Of a DNA stretch of 12,220 nucleotides, positions 7,227 to 12,220 are shown piece after piece. Source of the stretch: Oscillospiraceae bacterium. GTDB taxonomy: Bacteria > Bacillota > Clostridia > Oscillospirales > Acutalibacteraceae. The DNA lies in NCBI GenBank assembly GCA_029004655.1, contig JAQVYP010000036.1, positions 1-12,220 of the forward strand. The letters run 5' to 3'. Under the pieces are notes generated by a model. The model saw nothing but the letters and a program-made list of their open reading frames with translations. It did not search any database and had not been told where the DNA came from. Made by a program: the position numbers and the translations under genes. Position 1 is the first letter of the stretch, and every line of letters begins with the position of its first letter.

Positions 7227-8474
7227 TTGAGTACATACTATATAGATACAGCCGGAGACAATAATAATGATGGTAGATCTCCAAGTACACCATTTAAGAA
7301 TTTCGATATAGTTAACGAAATGACTTTAAAACCCGGAGATCGCGTTTTATTAAAATGTAACTGTGTCTTTAATGATTTGCTTATAATTAATGGCAAGGGG
7401 ACAGAAGGTGCTTTTATTGAAGTATCAAACTACGGAAACGGAAACAAGCCTAAAATTGAGCGTAACGGTCAGATTTGGGACAGATGCATCAGAGTAAACA
7501 ATCCTTCATACCTTAAACTTAATAATATAGAGGTTTGTAATGGCGGAACGGGAATAGTAATATTTTATGACAAGTGTTATGATAACCGTTCCGTATACAT
7601 AAGCAACATTTTAGCACATGACTTTTTTGGCATTTATCGTGCATGTGGAGAGTCCAGCTCTGTTGAAGAGTGGAAAGATTATAAGTGCGATGACAGAGTT
7701 GGCTTTTCATTTGGTATATGCGTTACAGGAAATGATACTACAGAGAATAATGATACGAGAGTATTAACTGATTTTAGAGTTACAAATACAGAAATTTACA
7801 ATACAGGTGGCGGACTTGGCCTAGACTGGTGTGACCACAAAAATAGCGACGGTACTGAATGTGGCAAAAACAAGTTTGGCGACGTAGTATTTAAAAATTT
7901 ATATTTACACGATAACAATGTAAAAGATGTTTCACTTTCGAGCCTTTTTATACAGTGTGTAAATAATTTAGAGTTTTCTGACTCTAAAATTGATGTTGGC
8001 GCTGGTGGCGCTCCTTGGGGTGCAGCCGCAGTACATTTGCAACTTGCAAAAAATATTTTAATAGATAATGTCGTGATTGATAATATGCCACACACCGGTA
8101 CAAATGATGAGTGTGCAATAGACTTTGAAACAGACGTTGAAGATTGTGTGATTAAAAATTGTTCATTTTCAAATAATGCAGGCGCTGCACTTGAATTCCT
8201 TGCTAACATTGATGGCTCTGCAACACCGGTTAGCCGTAATATAAAAGTAATAAATTGTAAGTTTAATAATAATAACTGGGCAAAGATTTATCCAAATGCT
8301 GGACAAATACAAATTGTTGATTGGAATACTTATAATCGCCCCACAATTGATATTATTAATTGTGAATTTAAAAACACCAACTGTGTAGAGGATGTAAACG
8401 GCGACGGAGATTTGACCGGGGTAAACGTTTATAGTGAAAATATATTTGAAGCTAAATTAGGAGTATTAGTATGA
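7227..8474 (+). CDS. Right-handed beta-helix protein, lyase- or hydrolase-like
   Basis: A 415-aa parallel beta-helix protein, distinct from the other two. It begins Y-Y-I-D-T-A-G-D-N-N-N-D-G, then S-T-P-F-K-N-F and L-K-P-G-D-R-V-L-L-K, the opening found in many PL- and GH-type beta-helix proteins. Repeats of the form N-I-x-V-x-N-C-x-F recur, for example V-I-K-N-C-S-F, I-K-V-I-N-C-K-F and I-D-I-I-N-C-E-F. No catalytic signature could be assigned; the G-D-D motif of the neighbours is absent. A D-V-N-G-D-G-D-L loop (residues 389-396) resembles a Ca2+-binding EF-hand or dockerin loop, but only one copy is present. The TTG at 7227 is the start because AGAGGAG (7211-7217) lies 9 nt upstream. There is no signal peptide, so a cytosolic location is likely. 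The stop overlaps the GH38 start (ATGA), suggesting translational coupling and a shared pathway. Confidence 0.75.
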   Translation: MSTYYIDTAGDNNNDGRSPSTPFKNFDIVNEMTLKPGDRVLLKCNCVFNDLLIINGKGTEGAFIEVSNYGNGNKPKIERNGQIWDRCIRVNNPSYLKLNNIEVCNGGTGIVIFYDKCYDNRSVYISNILAHDFFGIYRACGESSSVEEWKDYKCDDRVGFSFGICVTGNDTTENNDTRVLTDFRVTNTEIYNTGGGLGLDWCDHKNSDGTECGKNKFGDVVFKNLYLHDNNVKDVSLSSLFIQCVNNLEFSDSKIDVGAGGAPWGAAAVHLQLAKNILIDNVVIDNMPHTGTNDECAIDFETDVEDCVIKNCSFSNNAGAALEFLANIDGSATPVSRNIKVINCKFNNNNWAKIYPNAGQIQIVDWNTYNRPTIDIINCEFKNTNCVEDVNGDGDLTGVNVYSENIFEAKLGVLV

Positions 8475-11254
8475 AAAAGCTGCATGTAATGTCTAATTCT
8501 CACCTTGATAGAGAGCATAGACATAATTTTCAAGAAACAAGAATAATGCTTGTTAAAATGATGGACAAAATCATTGAAATTATGGAGAGTGATAGTAATT
8601 ATCGCTTCTTTACATTGGACGGACAAGCTATTGTTTTGGACGATTATCTTGAAGTTAAACCACAAATGAGAGAGCGTTTAACTCGCTTGATAAAAGACGG
8701 CAGAATATTAATAGGACCTTGGTATAGTTTGGTTGACTGTTATTCTGTTAATCCCGAATCAATTATAAGAAATTTGATTAAGGGTGACAGATGCTGCAAA
8801 CAGTACGGAGAACCGATGAAGCTTGGCTATTCTATTTTCTCTTTTGGACAAATGGCACAGTTGCCTCAGGTATACGCAGGATTTGGAATAAATGATATTG
8901 TATTCTATAAGGGTGCAAGTGCTAAAGAATTTCCACAAAGTGAATTTATTTGGCGCGCTCCTGATGGTACAAAAGCATTTACTACACGTCTAGGCAAGGA
9001 AAAAAGATGGAATTTCTTCTTTGACTTTGATATTCCTGTAATTCTCGGTGGGGATGCTAAAAAACCTGGTTGGCAAAGCAAGTTTAATGAAAAAGTTAGA
9101 CTTTGTCATCTTAATGACGAAAAGTTTGGAAATATGTACGCAACAGAGCTTGAAACTGACGTACGTATTAGAGAAGAAAAAATTGAGAATGCCATTAATA
9201 CTGTTATGGATTTGCTTAACGAAAGTGCTGCAAAAGAAGTGTTCTTAGCGTTTGAAGGTACGGATTTTACTTCGCCATTAGCTGAAATGCCAGAAGCCAT
9301 AAGAAAAGCTAATGAAATTATGAATGGCAAAGTTAATTTGGTTCATTCTAATCCGGTAGCATATTTTGAAGAAGTTAAAAAAGATATTGACTTGTCCGTA
9401 TTAAAGGAATATGAAGGCGAAATGAGATTTGGCCCGATTAATAGTGTTCATGCTGAAACAATGGGAACAAATTCTGAAATTAAACAGTCAATGTTCAAAG
9501 CAGAAACAAAATTGATTTGTTACGCGGAACCGCTTTCTACAATATTAATGGCAAACGGCGGAGAATATGAAAAAGACATTTTAAACCTTGCATGGAAATA
9601 TTTGCTTGAAACTCAAGCGCACGATTCGGTACATGGCTCTGGTGATCCACAAATAAAGAAAGACAATTTAAATCGTTTGGATCAAGTTAATGAAATTGTT
9701 GAATCTGTTATTAAAAGAGCGGTTGAAGGCATTTGCAGCTATATTGATTTGTCAAAATCTGCTGACGATGAAATTTCAGTTGTAGTATTTAACACATTAC
9801 CTTATACGCGTTCAGAAATTATGAAGCTTATAATAGATTTACCGGCAGAAGAACTTGTTGAGGATTATTATTTACAAGACCAAGATGGCAACAGAATTGA
9901 GTGTTATCAACTTGGTAAAAAGAAATTTAATCTTGCAATGATTCATCCGCAAAACCGACCTAAATCTGTTTATAGTGACAGATTTGAAATTATGGCAAAT
10001 TTAATTGATATACCGGCTATGGGGTATAAAGTACTTAAAGTAATTCGCAAAAAGGGTGATTCTGCTACATCAACAAATCCATTTCCACTTGGATATTTCC
10101 CCTACAATCCAATTGCAAAAATGGGAAATGTATTGGATAATGGACTGCTTCGTGTTACAATTCAAAATAATGGCACTGTTGATGTGTATGATTATCGCAC
10201 TGGTCATGTAACATTTGGACTTAATACTATTTATGATATTGGCTCTTCAGGAGATTTTTGGGTACATAGAGAGCCTTATTATAACAGTACTTTGTCGACA
10301 AAGGGTGGCAGTGCTAAAATCGAGCTTATTATGAATTCCCAATTAGCTGCTACATATAAAATCACCTCTGTTATGGATATTCCTAAATCACTTAACTATG
10401 AACGCGATAGAAGAACAAGTGAAACAATAGCTACTGCAATTACAACTGAAATTACGTTGAAGAAAGATAGCAACCGTATTGACTTTATTACTACATTAAA
10501 TAATCAAAGCGGAGATCATATGATGGTTGCAAGCTTCCCAACCGGCGTTAACAGTGAAAAAGCCTTATGGGAAAGCCTCTTTGAAATAAGAGAACGTGAT
10601 GTTGACAGCTTTACAAATGATAACGGTAAAAAAGGTCCAGAGCTTGAACGCCAGGCAATGCAGAACTTTATTTATGTAAGTGATGATAAAGAGACTGTCT
10701 CATTGTTTACAAAAGGACTTAAAGAAGTTGGAACAACAAGCGATGACTTTGCAATCATTAATCTTACTTTATTCCGTGCTGCAACAAATACATTCCCAAT
10801 ACATAACGATTTATTAATTGGGTTTGAAGAGGAAACATCACAATGCTATGGCAACCAGAAATTTGAGTATGCAGTACAGTTTGACTCAAATAATGTGGAC
10901 GAAGACCAGATTATTATGTCTTCTCGCAGATATATTGCACCATTAATTTCTGCTGAATTAGGTGCAGGCAATGGTGGTTTCTTACCAAAAACATTATCCT
11001 TTATGCAAAAGAAGAACAATTCAATTGTCATTTCTGCATTTAAATGTGCCGAAGATGATAACTCTGTAATTTTACGTTTATATAATCCAACTAATAAACA
11101 ACAAGATGAAACTTTAACTTTTACTAAAGAGTTCGAAGTTGTTTATACTACAAATATGAACGAGGAAATTGAAGGCACTTTAAAAGAAAACTCATCAATA
11201 ATTGATTTATCTGTTCCGGCTTATAAGATACTTACATATAAGATTACTTTTTAA
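8471..11254 (+). CDS. GH38 alpha-mannosidase-like protein with altered nucleophile site
   Basis: A 927-aa protein with the full GH38 layout: an N-terminal catalytic barrel (about 1-270), a helical middle with the late zinc histidine (about 280-400), and long beta-domains to the C-terminus. N-S-H-L-D-R-E-H (H11, D13) corresponds to the family zinc motif H-W-D-R-E-W, and Q-A-H-D-S-V-H-G (H384) to the second zinc histidine site. At the nucleophile site, where bacterial GH38 reads G-Y-x-P-D-S-F-G-Q, this protein reads G-Y-S-I-F-S-F-G-Q. The Asp, which is both nucleophile and zinc ligand, is Phe123; the following A-Q-L-P-Q anchors the alignment. D265 in F-E-G-T-D-F lies where bacterial members have an N-G-x-D-H-like motif. 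It has no signal peptide, so it is cytosolic. SD TTAGGAGT is 6 nt upstream and the start overlaps the previous stop. It may be a divergent subfamily with another mechanism, or a non-catalytic homolog. The family call is firm; activity is not. Confidence 0.88.
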   Translation: MKKLHVMSNSHLDREHRHNFQETRIMLVKMMDKIIEIMESDSNYRFFTLDGQAIVLDDYLEVKPQMRERLTRLIKDGRILIGPWYSLVDCYSVNPESIIRNLIKGDRCCKQYGEPMKLGYSIFSFGQMAQLPQVYAGFGINDIVFYKGASAKEFPQSEFIWRAPDGTKAFTTRLGKEKRWNFFFDFDIPVILGGDAKKPGWQSKFNEKVRLCHLNDEKFGNMYATELETDVRIREEKIENAINTVMDLLNESAAKEVFLAFEGTDFTSPLAEMPEAIRKANEIMNGKVNLVHSNPVAYFEEVKKDIDLSVLKEYEGEMRFGPINSVHAETMGTNSEIKQSMFKAETKLICYAEPLSTILMANGGEYEKDILNLAWKYLLETQAHDSVHGSGDPQIKKDNLNRLDQVNEIVESVIKRAVEGICSYIDLSKSADDEISVVVFNTLPYTRSEIMKLIIDLPAEELVEDYYLQDQDGNRIECYQLGKKKFNLAMIHPQNRPKSVYSDRFEIMANLIDIPAMGYKVLKVIRKKGDSATSTNPFPLGYFPYNPIAKMGNVLDNGLLRVTIQNNGTVDVYDYRTGHVTFGLNTIYDIGSSGDFWVHREPYYNSTLSTKGGSAKIELIMNSQLAATYKITSVMDIPKSLNYERDRRTSETIATAITTEITLKKDSNRIDFITTLNNQSGDHMMVASFPTGVNSEKALWESLFEIRERDVDSFTNDNGKKGPELERQAMQNFIYVSDDKETVSLFTKGLKEVGTTSDDFAIINLTLFRAATNTFPIHNDLLIGFEEETSQCYGNQKFEYAVQFDSNNVDEDQIIMSSRRYIAPLISAELGAGNGGFLPKTLSFMQKKNNSIVISAFKCAEDDNSVILRLYNPTNKQQDETLTFTKEFEVVYTTNMNEEIEGTLKENSSIIDLSVPAYKILTYKITF

Positions 11255-11273
11255 TAGAATTGTAATTGTAATT

Positions 11274-11282
11274 AAGAAGGAG
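11274..11282 (+). promoter_or_regulatory. Shine-Dalgarno deciding the oxidoreductase start
   Basis: AAGAAGGAG ends 1 nt before the ATG at 11284 but 7 nt before the in-frame ATG at 11290, so the second ATG is the probable start. Confidence 0.6.
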
Positions 11283-11289
11283 TATGCAA

Positions 11290-12220
11290 ATGAACACCGT
11301 TAAATACAGTAATACATTGCCAGTTATAGGCGAATATGACATTGTTGTATGTGGTGGGGGTCCAGCAGGATATTGTGCGGCAGTACAAGCTGCACGTCTG
11401 GGATTATCGATTGCTTTAGTAGAAAAATACGGAATTTTAGGCGGTGTAATAACCACTGGTGGAAATTCGGAAATCGGCTTATTTTACGCAGATGGCAAAC
11501 AGATTATTTCCGGCATAGGCTGGGAAACGGTTACAAAACTTTCCCAGAACGGATTTGCAGTTATTCCTGATTATGCAAGTGGTGCTGACCATAGTGTTAT
11601 GAATGTATCTGTTAATCCAATAATGTTTGGAAAAATGGCAGATGACATTTGCGCACAGGCAAAAGTTGATGTATATTTTTATCATCAGTTGTCTGACGTT
11701 ATTCTTTCAGATGACGAAAGTGTTGTAAAAAGTATTGTTGTTACCGCAAAAGATGGCTTAAAAGCCATTAATGCAAAACAATTTATTGATTGTACAGGTG
11801 ATGGAGATTTAGCTGCATATGCCGGCGCTGATTATGAAATAGGTGATGCCGTTACAGGGGACTTGCAGCCAGGCACATTAAGGTTTTACCTATACGGATA
11901 TAATATTGAAAATATTCACCAAAAACAGGTTGAAGAGGAATTTAACAAGGCTTTACAGAGCGGCGAGCTGATACGCAGCGACTTTTGGTCGATTGATGGC
12001 TCTCCATATGAAATATTCCGTACACATGGTAATAATATCAACCATATTATTATTAATGCTGTTGATTCTAAAAGTAAAACCAACAGCGAAATAGAGGGCA
12101 GAAAATCGGTTTATCGTGTGTTAAATTGGGCAAAAAAGCATGTTAAAGGTGCTGAAAATGTAGAATTGGTTTACTGCGCTCCGGAAGTAGCAGTAAGAGA
12201 AACCAGAAGAATTATATGTG
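11290..12220 (+). CDS. FAD-dependent oxidoreductase, C-terminus beyond window
   Basis: The reading frame is open for 310 codons and runs off the right edge, so this is a partial gene. The N-terminus has a Rossmann dinucleotide fold: D-I-V-V-C-G-G-G-P-A-G with GxGxxG at G22-G27, and the ribose-binding acidic residue E45 at the end of A-L-V-E-K. G-G-V-I-T-T-G-G follows shortly after. A second FAD motif, I-D-C-T-G-D-G-D-L-A-A-Y-A-G-A, lies around residues 166-180. These place it in the FAD_oxidored (PF12831-like) group often annotated only as FAD-dependent oxidoreductase. There is no signal peptide. Its substrate is unknown; its position in the operon suggests oxidation of an intermediate of the imported glycan, which is inference. 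The start is the second ATG, chosen by SD spacing. A 35-base gap separates it from the GH38-like gene. Confidence 0.85.
   Translation, partial: MNTVKYSNTLPVIGEYDIVVCGGGPAGYCAAVQAARLGLSIALVEKYGILGGVITTGGNSEIGLFYADGKQIISGIGWETVTKLSQNGFAVIPDYASGADHSVMNVSVNPIMFGKMADDICAQAKVDVYFYHQLSDVILSDDESVVKSIVVTAKDGLKAINAKQFIDCTGDGDLAAYAGADYEIGDAVTGDLQPGTLRFYLYGYNIENIHQKQVEEEFNKALQSGELIRSDFWSIDGSPYEIFRTHGNNINHIIINAVDSKSKTNSEIEGRKSVYRVLNWAKKHVKGAENVELVYCAPEVAVRETRRIIC

Noticed and set aside
7796..8209. 137-codon ORF on the - strand
   Set aside because: It is an antisense shadow of the beta-helix gene, with no SD and no recognisable domain.

Overview
The window reads as a stretch of one glycan-utilisation operon from a low-GC Gram-positive bacterium, most likely an anaerobic Clostridia member of a gut or rumen type. 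The reasons are AT-rich coding sequence, purine-rich Shine-Dalgarno (SD) sites, TTG/GTG start use, a lipoprotein signal, and the pairing of a DUF5696-type protein with two binding-protein-dependent ABC permeases. The taxonomic guess is inference. All supported genes are on the + strand, with overlaps or short gaps, which fits one long transcript.

Layout. Bases 1-145 carry no recognisable gene. They contain a GC-richer 13-bp hairpin and a repeated CTATTGCAA element, and they run into a DUF5696-like gene (146-1825) that lacks its expected N-terminal part and has no SD. Next come two sugar-type ABC permeases (1822-2736; about 2815-3834). Then there are two paralogous right-handed beta-helix proteins, one without a signal peptide (3872-5341) and one a predicted lipoprotein (5409-7142). 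A third, different beta-helix protein without a signal (7227-8474) overlaps a GH38 alpha-mannosidase-like protein (8471-11254). The window closes inside an FAD-dependent oxidoreductase (11290 to the edge).

How the genes may work together. The permeases would import an oligosaccharide; their ATPase and binding protein are not in the window. The lipoprotein beta-helix enzyme could trim the glycan outside the membrane, and its unexported paralog, the second beta-helix protein and the GH38-like protein could process the imported product. The oxidoreductase may modify the sugar or an aglycone. The substrate is not identifiable from sequence alone.

Main points for a second look: (1) the GH38-like protein has Phe where the family has its catalytic nucleophile and zinc-binding Asp; (2) the two paralogous beta-helix proteins keep a D...DD triad spaced as in GH28/GH110 and are split between cell surface and cytosol; (3) two genes have an identical 12-base SD, AAGAAAGGTGGG, far from the start codon, with a hairpin between that would bring SD and ATG to about 10-12 nt apart; (4) the 5' end of the DUF5696 gene looks replaced by unrelated sequence.
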